Below are positions 34,331 to 45,385 of a stretch of 64,000 bases of DNA, piece after piece (the first letter of the stretch is position 1; each line of letters begins with the position of its first letter). Origin of the DNA: Tricholomella constricta (lineage: Eukaryota > Basidiomycota > Agaricomycetes > Agaricales > Lyophyllaceae); contig JAACJP010000009.1 of NCBI GenBank assembly GCA_013368375.1, forward strand, positions 620,001 through 684,000, read 5' to 3'. The notes under the pieces are model-generated. The model ran no database searches, was not told the DNA's origin, and saw nothing but the letters and a program-made list of their open reading frames with translations. Both the position numbers and the translations under genes were made by a program.

Positions 34331-35905
34331 ATGACGACTCCCAAGGAATACAAGCGCATCGTCCTTAACGAACGCCCGGTCACAGATATCGAGCCCACAA
34401 CCTTCCGCACAGAGGTCTTGCCCTTTGATCTCAAGCCCGGTCAAGGCGAGATCTTGGTCCAGGCTACATGGCTATCTTTGGATCCTGCTATGCGAGGCTA
34501 TCTGAAGGATGTGCGGAGCTACCTGCCTCCTGTGCAGATCGGCGAGGTGCGCATCTATCAATACCGCTTTCGGTATGGTCACTCAACTCTTCTTCCAGGT
34601 AATGCGCGCGCAAGCCCTCGGTGTTGTCATTGAAGCTGGATCAGGAAGCGCCCTCGCTGTCGGCGACACTGTTAGTGGAGTATGGGGTGAGCAGGGTATA
34701 ACTGTTTTCTGTTGCAGTGTTCTGATGTTTATGGAAAGGCATGACCGAGTATGCCGTCGTGAAAGACGCTGCAGTCCAGAAACTCACGTAAATTAAGGAT
34801 ACTGAGAGATTTTGAAAGGATCTGACTGGTATTCTACACAGCATCCCCAAAGGTGTTCAAGCACTGGATTTCTTGAATACGCTTGGTTCATCTGGTATGA
34901 TTTCCTCGGGCCTGCATATTGAAAGCCCCGCTAATTTCGATCACAGGCATGACCGCATACTTCGTCAGCCTCTTTCTACATGACCATCATCGTCAACGTC
35001 CTAACCTCAAGCTATAGGGTCTCAAAGACGTCGCAGAAATTAAAAAGGGCGACATCCTCGTCGTTTCAGGTGCAGCTGGCTCTGTCGGCGCTATCGCCTG
35101 CCAGTTGGGCAAGCGTGCTGGTGCCAAGGTCTACGGAATCGCTGGATCTCCTGACAAGTGCCAGTGGCTGGAGAAGGAACTTGGCATCGATGGTGCCTTC
35201 AACTACAAAAGCCCCACTTTCAGAGAGGACTTCAAAAAGATTGGATACGTCAATGTCTATTTCGACAATGTTGGAGGTGCGAATATCAAACATCAACAGA
35301 GATATTGTTAGGCTGACTGGCATGTATAGGTGATATCTTGGACATGGTGCTCACACGACTAGCCCAGAACGCCAGGATTGCACTTTGTGGTCCGTAAATT
35401 CCCTCCAGCCCTCTGAATAAATTTATCTGAAATATGTCCTACAGGCGCCATCTCGCAATACAGTACGTTCTGACCTACTTGGAAGCCATCTTTGTTTTTT
35501 ACTCCTCTGTAGACGCCGCCAAGCCGGCAGGCCTCCAAAACTACCTCACCCTCATCGCTCAGCGCGCGAAAATCCAAGGCTTCATCGTGTGCGTTTTAAG
35601 ATATATACCTTGACCTCCTATGATTCTCAATCTCGACTCCCACCCCAGTTTCGACTACGCGGCTCGCTACCCCGAAGCCATCCAGGAGCTCGCTCAAGGA
35701 CTGAGCGACGGGTCTATCAAGCGCAAGTTCCATATCGTCGAGGGCGGTATTGAGCAGGCGCCCGTCGCGCTGCCTTTGCTGTTCAGCGGCGGAAATACCG
35801 GAAAATTGTATGCTTCAATTACAGTCTCTTATCGCCGCCTTTTCACTGATTATGTCGCGTTATAGGGTTGTCAAGGTCTCAGAGGAGCCCAGACCCAGGC
35901 TGTAA
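34331..35905 (+). CDS. Zinc-free medium-chain reductase (PTGR / alkenal-reductase-like)
   Basis: The start at 34331 (MTTPKEYKRIVLNERPVTDI) leads through several exons to a TAA at 35903-35905 (LVVKVSEEPRPRL). Family blocks are present: SLDPAMRGYLKDVRSY, the NADP-binding turn VVSGAAGSVGAIACQLGKRAGAKVYG, FNYKSPTFREDFKK, YFDNVGGDILDMVL, CGAISQYN, and IQGFIVFDYAARYPEAIQEL. No zinc-ligand residues are seen, consistent with the leukotriene B4 dehydrogenase/double-bond reductase branch of the MDR superfamily. Such enzymes reduce alpha,beta-unsaturated carbonyls with NADPH, often for detoxification. The natural substrate is unknown. Confidence 0.9.
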
Positions 35906-36362
35906 GGCTCTGGCACACGAGAAACATATATGTATTGAAGTAATGTATAATAACCAACGATATAGACCTGATTCGAGAAAACCACACCGCCTGAGCTCCT
36001 GCTTATCCTCAACGTTGTTAACAGGCCGTTCGAGCACAACACACGCTATCGTCGGCCACCTACCTACCCGTTTGCCTGGCTAAGATGTTCAATCACTCAT
36101 CTACATTTATCTCACAAGTGGGCGACTTCCCGTAAGGATCTGGAGCTATCTAGATATTAGCTATTGAGACTGGTTGACGACGACACAAAACGAAGAGATT
36201 CCATAACGCCGAACGAGTCTGGAGACAATATTGGCGTTTCCGTTCTGTACTTGGAGGGGAGGTAGAGGCAGTGGCGCAGATCCTTCCTATTGCCATTGGG
36301 GCTCCGGCACCTCGGCTGCTGAGGCTTTCTGCAACTCGTATCTTCTGTCGTCGTTGTCGCTC
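35906..36362. other. Convergent spacer
   Basis: 457 bp between the reductase stop and the end of the large disordered-protein gene. No gene, repeat or RNA is recognisable. Confidence 0.4.
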
Positions 36363-39272
36363 TTACGGAAAGTCACCCTCATCCAACAACGAGATCAGGT
36401 ATTCAAGTGAATTCGATTCGGTTAAATTCTAATTGTTCAAATAACTCTCGTCGTGCGGATGTACGGTATGTCAATGGCGGATTATGTGTGTTGTATGTGT
36501 GTGTGATGTGTGTGGGTAGCCGTGAACTATGTGGTATGACTAGGACTGCAAAGCTTACTCATATGCGATAAAACCCCTTGCTCAATTGTCGTCTCCCAAA
36601 GCTGCGTCCGGACGTAATCAATCTCCTCCATCAGCTGCTTCTTCCGCCCCGCTGCCCGACGCATGATATCAGCCTTGTTTAATGGCCGTTCAGCAGGCTC
36701 TAGTGCGACCATCGGGAGGCTGGAAGTGAAAGCGGAACCGGTCGATTGGATTAGATTAAGTGATGGTGCAGACGCCGATGTGAACAAGCGCATAGCTTCC
36801 GTCTCCGCGATAGAAGGCAGCTGTGGCCTTGGAGGAGCCGTTAAGACCATATCCCTGCCCTTGCCTTTTTCTACCTTCGCCGCACTGCCCTCCTTGCCCT
36901 GCCCCTGCCCCTGGGCGTGGGCACTCAGTAGAGCATTCAGATACTCCTCTGCGCCACCTTATTTGACAATCGTAAGCATGCATGATCCCATTTCAAAAGG
37001 CACACCCCCACATACCTTGGCCTGCTAACCCTCCGTGACGATAACCGTGCCCAATAACGAAACCTCTGTCAGCGGACGACGCGTCTCCGCCGGCACCCGT
37101 GAAAATATCGGGCATGCTAAGGTCCCAAGTGGCCGAATTCGGCGTCGTAGGATCTGCGTCGCCGAGCGAACTCAGCGACGGCATCGGCGATGCTGCAAGC
37201 GACGGTGAACTGTCCACATTGCTTGTTGACGCGGCGTTGGAGAGAGCCGACTGTGAAATCGATATAGCGAGGAGAGCAGGATCGATCGCGATGTCTAGTC
37301 GAGGTTGTGGAAAGATCGCCTGGACGTTGTCGTTGGAAGCAGAAAGACTAGACTGTGTTTGAGAACCAGAGGGTTCCCCGGTCGACAAAGATGCAGTGGG
37401 AGTGTCCGTAGTGTCGAAAATGCTTTCCAAGTCGAGTGCTGTGGGGTCGACATGGTTTGGAACTATACAGGTTTGGTCGAAATCGAAGAAACTGAAATCG
37501 TCGTTAGTAGGGAGAGGAGTGGACGTGGAGGCGTGGGGTTGTTCCAAAATTCCCCAGTGGTTCTGCGAATGAGAAAAGCCTTCTGAAGGCATCGGGAACG
37601 TTTGCAAGATATTCATCCAATTGTCGAACAGGCCTTGATCCAGGCCGTCCATGCTCTCGCTTCCTGTGCTGCTTGTACCGACAGCGAGGGTCTGACTGAC
37701 CTCGGGGATACCAAGGTTAGCGCTGCTGGTTCCCGCTGCATTCACCGTCGTTCTAGGCAAAACGACGGAGTTGGTTGGAGCAGATCCGATCGACGTGACA
37801 TTCTGGTTAGGAGTCGCAGCGAGAAGGGAAGATATCAGGTGATCGAAGGGAGTAGAAGGCTGAGGTCTCGAGGCAGGAGAACCATTGGCTGATAATTGAA
37901 CTGGCTGGTAAGGCGACGGGGCCGGTGCCCCACCGGACTTCTGATTTCCGTTGCTCGCATCTGTTTTTAGGACCTCGTGTGCCTGTGCCCTAGCAGCTGC
38001 CGCCGCCTCCCCTTCTAAGCCATACGTCACCGTGGACGGTCGATAGTGTCCGTGCACTTTGGGTTCATTGACAATGGTAGACAGAATCGACTCCTGCATC
38101 TGAGCATATGCAGCTCGTTGCGATTCCAAAAGCTGCTTTGCCTGTTCATTCTGATAATAGATTTTCGTTGCCGCTTTCCGCGCTGCACTTTTGATCAAGG
38201 TGACAAGCTGAGATATCAGCTGCTTTCCACGTTCGCGCTCCCAGGTCGTGCGGTAGGAGTCAGGGCCCTGTCCCGGCGGGAAAGGGTAGGGAACATCCCA
38301 ATCCGCAGCGCCAGCCGGGACGCGATTCAGCTTGCGTTTTTTCGGAGGAGGGCCTGTTAAGGATGATGATGACAGTGTAGGAGTGGAATTCTGAGATGAA
38401 AATTGCGGCGTTTTTCGGAATGAAGTTTGAGGCGTAGGGGTAGCTGCCCTCGACGTTTGTGGTCCAGATCCTGACGCAATGAGCCTGAGAATACTTTCTA
38501 GGACAGGGAAGATGTCTTTCTGCCCAATCAACATTGCGACAACGTCCTGAGTCGAAGGTGTAGGCAGCAGACTTGGATCGATCGGTTTTGCGTAAGGATG
38601 GCGAAACTTGGACTGGCGCCCGAGTATTGGAGGCTGTTCTTCTTCATCGTCAACGACAATTGGATTGGAAGCGTTGGTTCCGCGAGTGTGGCGGTGGATA
38701 GAAAGATTTGCAGGCTTGACGCCACCAACCAATCCTGCCGTTCCGAGAAGCCCAGATTGGTTTCGCAGGAAATTGGCAGGCACGGGGCCAGAGGGATCTG
38801 GCAAAGGAATCTCGGGAGGAGGAGGTCGAGGGGTAGGTTCCTTTGACTTTGTTTTCTTGGAAGGTTTTTGCCTGAATTTAAAGCTAGGACCTGCAGAGGA
38901 TGCTCGAGACCAAGATGGGCTGGCAGACGAAGACATCTGGGCGCTAGGATTTATCGGATTTATCGGTGGGGCCGGAGGCCGAAGAGGGAGCTCGCTCAAA
39001 GCATTACTCAACGACAAGGCTAGCGGAGCGACTGGAAGTTCAGAACGATGATGGGACCCAGGAAGTGCAATGGTCCCCACATTTTGTGTAGAATCGCTCG
39101 CGCTTGGAAGAGCCAGCGCCGGTGATGGCGACCTACCTCTGATCGGCGAAGATGGAGGAGAGCCGAAGAGGGAGTCTTGATCTTCCTCAAGTTGGTCTAC
39201 AGCCATGTGTCCATCCGCATCGTTCTGCATCGCACTTCGCATATCGTCGTGTGAATGGTTTAAGTTGAGCAT
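36363..39272 (-). CDS. Large disordered protein of unknown function, probably nuclear
   Basis: The first exon is a 759-codon open frame from 39272 (MLNLNHSHDDMRSAMQNDADGH), rich in Ser, Pro, Thr and Ala. Its one dense block (around 38100-38300) reads KRKLNRVPAGAADWDVPYPFPP, TTWERERGKQLISQLVTLIKSAARKAATKIYY, which looks like a folded helical domain with a basic nuclear-type signal. A second exon follows an intron near 37010 and includes LNKADIMRRAAGRKKQLMEEIDYVRTQLWE, a likely coiled coil. A third exon may end at 36363 (EYLISLLDEGDFP); otherwise the stop is at 36527. I do not recognise the family. A transcription-related role is a guess from the composition. Confidence 0.75.
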
Positions 39273-41148
39273 AGAATATGAAGGCTAAACACCTTTTCAG
39301 CGCGCGACAATTTTGAATCGCCCAGTTTCCGAGAATTCAGAGTAGCCAGCTTGGTTGAAAGATAGAAGTGAAACTGTATTGCTCTAGGAGCCGAGGTTTC
39401 TGGCAAACCAAAGGTAGATCCTCGTGAAAAAAAGATAAATGGAATGAAAATTTGGACTCACGGCTGGTTCTAATAAGATCACCTAGATTCCACGATAAGT
39501 GCGCTGGGATGCGAGGTGAAGGTGAAAAGTTGAGGTGTGACAAACAACACCATACAAATTCAGTAGCCGCGATTTGACTCATCATGTGCCCCTTTACGAC
39601 ATACACAGCCAGATTTATGCCTCCTTCATCGCTAACTATACGAGAACAAATTGTCTGCGCCTCTACAACCACTGAATCTAGATCTGCCTCGCCGAATTCT
39701 GGTATGAGAGCAAGCCTCGCTACGAAGCGGAAAAAAGACTGTTTGCAGGCCAAGATGGCGGACTCGTGCTGTACCGCATTCTCGCGAAGCATGCACAGGT
39801 AAATGAACCACACCATGCATGCCTTTCTGTTCCCGCGCCCATCGAAAATTGCACCTGTACCTCTTGAGCATCACATTGCGACTTCGTCTTTTGGACGAAA
39901 AGTTTATCACCCCCGCCCGCAGTTAAACATCACTTCTCGCAGTTGATGTCTCCTCGCTATGGCGCTCGGTCCAGCCTCGGAGCTACCCATGAACTCCCAA
40001 AAGTGCTGCGAGAAGGGACTCGTTACTCAAACCGAGCTCGTACAACTTCTTGCGGCTTGCCCAAGGTCTTGGCTTTCTCGTTTAGCCTTAGGCCCTTTTT
40101 TCATATCATTGGATGGCTTCCATCTGAAACGACGCATATAACGTCTTGTTTGATTCTTCCTCATGGTGTCGCCGCTTTGAGGTGAGATGGATTGAATCGT
40201 GGGAGGGATTCGGTCCACCCGCCATGCACCACCCTCTTGATTTAGAGATCCTCTCTTTGTACTTTGCGTCTGGCGGTATCGTCCTTGCTTGCTTCTGTCA
40301 TATCTATATCATAGCCACATGAAGTATAGGAAATCTATCCTCCCGATACCAGCTATCTGCCACCCCCGCCATATCTGCCCTGCTTGCGGCTGGAACCCCT
40401 CACGCTAGGCAACGGGAATGTGCTATGCCAGTCCCTCCTGGACTGCCTATCACAATGTGGGAGGCCTCACTGTTGCTTCTTCTAACAATTTTCTCAGAGC
40501 ACCTCCTGTTTGTAGCTACCCAAGATGACATGAAGCTTAGAACAGTCGCAACTGCAGCTTGATCTTCCTTTCTCGATATATTGGACCTGGACTTGCTCAT
40601 TTGCTGCCCCGAGGGGACTTTGCCTGTGTCTACAACTGGTATCACTCGTACACAAGTGTTGTACTACGGACCCAAAAAAAAAAATCACGCAAAACTTAAG
40701 CGAGTGTACTTACACTCGGGTAAAACCATTCCATTTATACCCTACAAGGACTTGACGTGTGGCGAAGGGCGGGGGCCATCCCGATGGGCAAGGAGGCACG
40801 GTCATGTGAGATGTGGCCGCCTTGGGAGAAAAACGGTGGGAATGATGTTTTCTGGCGAGGGCAAAGCGGTTAGATTCAAAATCCCATTCCCACCGTTTTG
40901 GCAGTTCTGCTAATATATGTCCTATGATTGCTGGCAAGAATCTTTGCATGACGCACAATGTCAAATTTTAAATTGGTGCCTTAAATTGAAATACCCCCGC
41001 ATCATGAGTATGGCCCAGCCCTTCTTTCGAGTCACCTTCGTTCTAGATCACGAAAAAAAGCACAGTTCCGAAATTCTGTAGATCATCCAACATCGACTGC
41101 GAGGCGATACCCACTGGCCAGCATCAGACTTCGAGCGAGCGACAGAAA
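39273..41148. other. 1.9-kb spacer with one unexplained open frame
   Basis: This lies between the disordered-protein start and the GNAT gene. A minus-strand frame at 39337-39816 (about 160 codons, with stretches such as FFRFVARLALIPEFGEADLD) has protein-like composition but no known match, and its stop lies only 64 bp from the next start. It may be a leader exon, a decayed gene or chance. Elsewhere I see a poly-A stretch at 40674-40683 and no other structure. Confidence 0.35.
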
Positions 41149-41832
41149 ATGAATTTCAACCTACCCCTCCCGCCTGTTATTGAAACGCGGCGAGTCACAT
41201 TGACCCCTTTCATCGTTTCAGTCCACGGCGACGCGTTCTTCAAGGCCCACCAAGCCGCTGGCCCTGAGCTTGAACGCTTCCTTCCCATCTCCTTCCCAAC
41301 CTACGACGCCCTTTCGGAATTCGTACAGGGTGTCGAGTCAGACCCGAACGCAGCGCTCTTCGCCATCATCGATCGCACCAAAACGGGACCCGGCGGTGCC
41401 GTAGACTTGAGCGAGAGCCTCGCAGGCATGGTTGGCTTTCTCAACACAAGCAAGGCAAACCGGGCCACGGAGATCGCGCCTGTTATCGTGCTGCCCAAGT
41501 TTCAACGCACGTTCGTTGCAACGAACTCAATTGGGGCGCTGCTCAAGTACTGCCTGGACATCGAGTCCGAGGGCGGACTTGGCCTACGGCGCGTGTGCTG
41601 GACGGCGCACCCGGATAATGAAGCGAGTATCAAGGCGGCGGAGAGGATGGGGATGAGGAAGGAAGGGCATTTGCGCTGGACGTGGGCCCTGACGCCGGAG
41701 AAAGTTGGGAGGGCTTGTGGAAAGGGCAGAGGAGATAAATTGGGGAGAGATAGCGTGCTGTTAGCTATTTGTTGGGATGATTGGGAGGATGGAGCGAAGG
41801 AGCAGGTCGAGAAGCTTATTGAAAGGCCTTAG
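41149..41832 (+). CDS. GNAT-family N-acetyltransferase (RimJ/RimL-like)
   Basis: An intronless frame of 227 codons starting MNFNLPLPPVIETRRVTLTPF. The RimJ-like layout is clear: ETRRVTLTPF strand, LAGMVGFLNTSKANRATEIAPVIV (the acetyl-CoA fold's first half), and RRVCWTAHPDNEASIKAAERMGMRKEGHLRW, the typical N-x-x-S-x-x-x-x-E-x-x-G-x-x-x-E-G block. Such enzymes transfer acetyl from acetyl-CoA to small molecules or protein N-termini. The acceptor is unknown. It is one of two single-exon genes here, and the single-exon form is unusual for this intron-rich locus. Confidence 0.88.
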   Translation: MNFNLPLPPVIETRRVTLTPFIVSVHGDAFFKAHQAAGPELERFLPISFPTYDALSEFVQGVESDPNAALFAIIDRTKTGPGGAVDLSESLAGMVGFLNTSKANRATEIAPVIVLPKFQRTFVATNSIGALLKYCLDIESEGGLGLRRVCWTAHPDNEASIKAAERMGMRKEGHLRWTWALTPEKVGRACGKGRGDKLGRDSVLLAICWDDWEDGAKEQVEKLIERP

Positions 41833-41936
41833 TGCAGTGTTGACGAAAAAAGCCCAAGGCTTCGACATAGAACCTAGATAAATTGCACTTGTGATACAGA
41901 CATACAAAGCACGTACACAGACCGTACCGAAAGCCA

Positions 41937-42909
41937 TCAATGCATTGGAAACCTCCCATCCATACGCCCCGGGACACCTGGTGAGAGGTTCATTTGCATG
42001 GCCGGCATGCCAATGCCTCCCATTCCCCCGCCTCCCATTCCAGCCCCACCCATTCCCATCCCCGGCATTCCACCGATCGGATGTCCCCCCATACCGTGGT
42101 CCATCATACCCATCCCAGCCATGGGGTTCATCCGCATCGGAGAGGCGGACTCGTTACCAAAGAACTGGCCTTGACCAACGGAGTTGAATGGGGAACCAGG
42201 ATGGCCGCCAGGGTATGGCCGTTGCATGGGGGCGGGTCCCCGCATGTTCATATTCATGTTCATGTTCTGTGGTGTCCCCGGATATGGGTAGCTCACTGGA
42301 GGGGCGTGGTGTTGTCTGTGGTGCATCGGAGATTCGTGCCCCGGCGGTCCCATGGGATGATGGACGTTTGACATGTGGAAATCTCTGTCACTCCGAGGTG
42401 TGTGGTGTCGGGAATGGGATTGGTGTGGTTGTTGGGGATGATGTGACTGCTGTTGATGTTGCTGCTGCTCCTCAGCATTCTCCGCATCTGTCTGCTTTTT
42501 CACAGCCTCAAGCAGTAGGGTGGGATCGTAGTATAGGTCAGAGTATTTGTCTACCAGAAACCTGAGGGCGCCTTGAAAATGTCGGCCTTGACGAAAAGAT
42601 GATGATTGTGACATACTGCTGTGTGCCCACATCCCACTGCGGCCCCCGTTCAGCACGCGCAGTGATCAGAAGAGAATTCCATTCCGAAGCGCTTTCCTGT
42701 GGATAGAGTAAACTTGTTATGGTGTTTGCCAAAAGATGTACACATACCACGGCCTGTGCCACCTCAGGACTGGGCTGATAAATCTCGGCACGAATGTTCC
42801 TTGCACGGGCAAGACTTTTGATCTCGCCATTGAGCTTTGCGCCGACGCGCTGGGCATTGTGACGGGGAACCTTGACCTTAATGACCTTGACGGGTCTTCC
42901 TGGGGCCAT
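41937..42909 (-). CDS. Hypothetical protein with His/Gln/Pro/Met-rich low-complexity tail
   Basis: The start at 42909 (MAPGRPVKVIKVKVPRHNAQRV) leads to a basic N-terminal region. After introns follows SASEWNSLLITARRHFQGALRFLVDKYSDLYYDPTLLLEAVKKQTDAE, a well-formed helical domain. The remaining half is low complexity: runs of Gln and His, then Met/Gly-rich repeats such as GMGGAGMGGGGMGG, ending RMDGRFPMH. The intron before RRHFQG was placed with a GTGCTG donor because only that keeps the frame. The domain is not one I know. Composition suggests a nuclear, possibly phase-separating or chromatin-related protein. The start faces the coiled-coil gene across 43 bp. Confidence 0.75.
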
Positions 42910-42952
42910 GGTACAGGCTGGTTCGGGTTAAGTTCCTTTGCGAGCACGTGCC
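42910..42952. promoter_or_regulatory. 43-bp head-to-head promoter
   Basis: Start codons at 42909 (minus) and 42953 (plus) are separated by 43 bp, so at least one transcript must start inside its neighbour or nearly at the ATG. This is the tightest divergent pair in the window. Confidence 0.6.
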
Positions 42953-45169
42953 ATGAAACGCGCTGAATGTTGCCCACCGCTTTTGGCTCCGAACCACCTC
43001 GGCCTCAAGGTCAGCTACTCATACCTCATGACTCGTGGCGGGACACCTCTAGGCTTGTCTGCGCCTTCATTAGAGGCCTCTAATCAGGCTCAGATTGACG
43101 ATTTGGTCCAGCGAAACCGCACGCTTGAACATACAAAACAGAAGCTCTCTGAACAACTCGCGCATGAGACCGCAAGGTCGAAAGAATCTCTCATCGAACT
43201 CCAGAAGCAGTGGCAGACAGAGCAGACGGAATGGCGCCAGGGGTGCGATGTGCTTCAGTCCTGCCATCGTGTTGTCCAGCTGCGAAATCTAGTGGAGCTT
43301 GAGAAGGAGAGGATCAATGTATTGAAGGAACTAGATGCTACGAGAAAGGAGAAACTTCTACGGCTGCAGCGGGATTATAGGATTACTATGTTTCAAGCTA
43401 GAGAGGCCGAACTGGAGGACAGAATATGGGAGCTGGAGGATGAAAGCGATGCGATGATTGCTGAATTCGAGGAGAGTGCGAGGCGACTGAAGGGAAACAA
43501 CGTTGAGTATGTCGCACAGATTCAAGTGAAGGATAATCAGCTTGCTATCGCTGAGGCGGAGAAGGAGGAGCTCCAGGTATTTCCAATCATACAACAGTTC
43601 TCATGCCTCATTCAACTCTTCTTGCATTTCCAACAGGGAAAATATAAACAGCTAGAGGAACAACACTTCCGTCTGCAGGCTACCGGGGATGAGTTGGTCA
43701 CGACACTTGAGCGGACCACCCTTCAATACGAGAGTGCTACAACTACGGTCGACGAAATAAAGCGCACCAATGAAGAACTTAGACGTTCCAATGCCGACAT
43801 GCTTCGACAAATCGATAGGTGGCAAACGTTGGAGACTAAGGGCGGTGCCGAGGTCGACGCACAACGGAAGAAGCGTATTCAGCTCGAGGTCCAGGTTCAA
43901 GACCTACAGTCGCAGCTGGAGAAGGCGAAAGAGGAGCACGAAATGTCTTTAGAGAAGGAGAAACGCAGGGTTGAAAAATTAAAAATGGGCATTAAAGAAT
44001 GGCAGGTACATATTGTGTTCGTTTTTATATTCGAAGCCACTGAAATGGACTGTCGATAGGCTGAATGTGAGAAACACGAGCATGAGAGCGAAGAGGCTCA
44101 GATGCAGCTTGCAAAGTCCGAGAAGCAGATCACCAAGTTGAAGGAGGCTTTGGAGGTCGCGCGGGTCCGACCTTCGTCTCCTGAACAGGTTACGATTCCT
44201 CCACCTATATCTAAACTACTTCTAACTTAAGGAATAGAAGCGCGCCGCTTTCGCGCCACAAACCGTCGACGATGACGAAGAAGCCGCGGCGCAGCCGTCC
44301 CCCCCTCCAGAACCCCTAACTTCGAGACCCAAACCTCGGGCCAGACAGGCTCAGAACAAACCCTCATCTAAAGGACGAGCACTAGAGCCTGTCAATGCGG
44401 AGGCTGGTCCCTCTAGCACAGGGAATGAAAAGACGACTAAACCTCCAAGCAAACGGAAACTCAAAGCAGCCGCCGAAAGCGATGTCGAGGAAGTGCTCCT
44501 AGTGGACAAGCCCGAGAAGTCAAAGTCCAAGACGCGGGCGTCACCAATCTCGGAGGAACGCAACAGCGACATTGAAGAAGTGCCCCAGAAAGTCAAGCCA
44601 AAAGGCAAGGGTAAGGCCAAAGCCCTCGAAGAGCCCGAGGAGGTGGAGATCATCGCACCCGAAGAGCCGCCGAAAAAACGAGGCACTAAACGGAAAGTGT
44701 TTATCGACGCCGAGGAGGATAATGATATCGAGGTCCTGCCGTCGTCACAGAAGACGAGGAAGCCTCGCTCAAAACGGGCGGGCAGCGGGCTGCGGGAAAC
44801 AGGCGCCGAGGCGCAGCGGAAAGTCTCTGGGCGCGTGGGGAGTGCGAGTGTGCAAATGAGTCACGATGCGGAGTCTGACGCGGAGAAGGAGCCGGCGGTG
44901 AAGAAGAAGAGGAGAAAGATCAATATATTCCCGACTAATGTCGAGCCGACGGCTTTCAACTTCATGCCCGGCGTGAGTCCCTCAGTTTCTATTTTCTTTA
45001 CATTCAGTTGCTGATTCTGTGGTTGTCTCCGTAGGTTGACGGTGGGTTGAATATTCCAACGGTTTTGTCGCCTGTAAAAGATTCGGAGGCTGTCCCGAGC
45101 AGGTCGACCTCGGGCAGCGTTATAGGGTCAATCGGCTCGATGTTGCGGAACAGTTTCGCTCGACGATAA
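42953..45169 (+). CDS. Long coiled-coil protein with acidic/basic nuclear-type tail
   Basis: The start at 42953 (MKRAECCPPLLAPNHLGL) was chosen because the upstream frame begins only with TTG. The protein has a long heptad-rich middle (roughly 43090-44160: LVQRNRTLEHTKQKLSEQL, LEDRIWELEDESDAMIAEFEE, and similar) that must form a coiled coil, interrupted by short introns. Then comes a disordered tail with several KRK/KKKRRK basic clusters and acidic patches, and a Ser-rich end (SVIGSIGSMLRNSFARR) before a TAA at 45169. Position and layout suggest a nuclear or centrosomal structural protein. I do not recognise a named family. Confidence 0.78.
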
Positions 45170-45385
45170 CGCAGTATCTTTCCAATATCTTCATTTGGCC
45201 ACATGTCGTTATGTACAGAAAGTCATGTAACTTCGTTCATAATCATTGGGATATTTTCAAGACATAATTCCGAGCGTTTCCTACCCTTTGGCCAACTATC
45301 CTGCATTACATGCTAATGACAACGTTTCTTAGAGGCGTCCGCCAAATGAATTGGGTAGCCAAAGCCTCCGAGTCGTCCGTAGACA
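45170..45385. other. Convergent spacer
   Basis: 216 bp between the coiled-coil gene and the sugar transporter, which end toward each other. Nothing else is seen. Confidence 0.5.
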
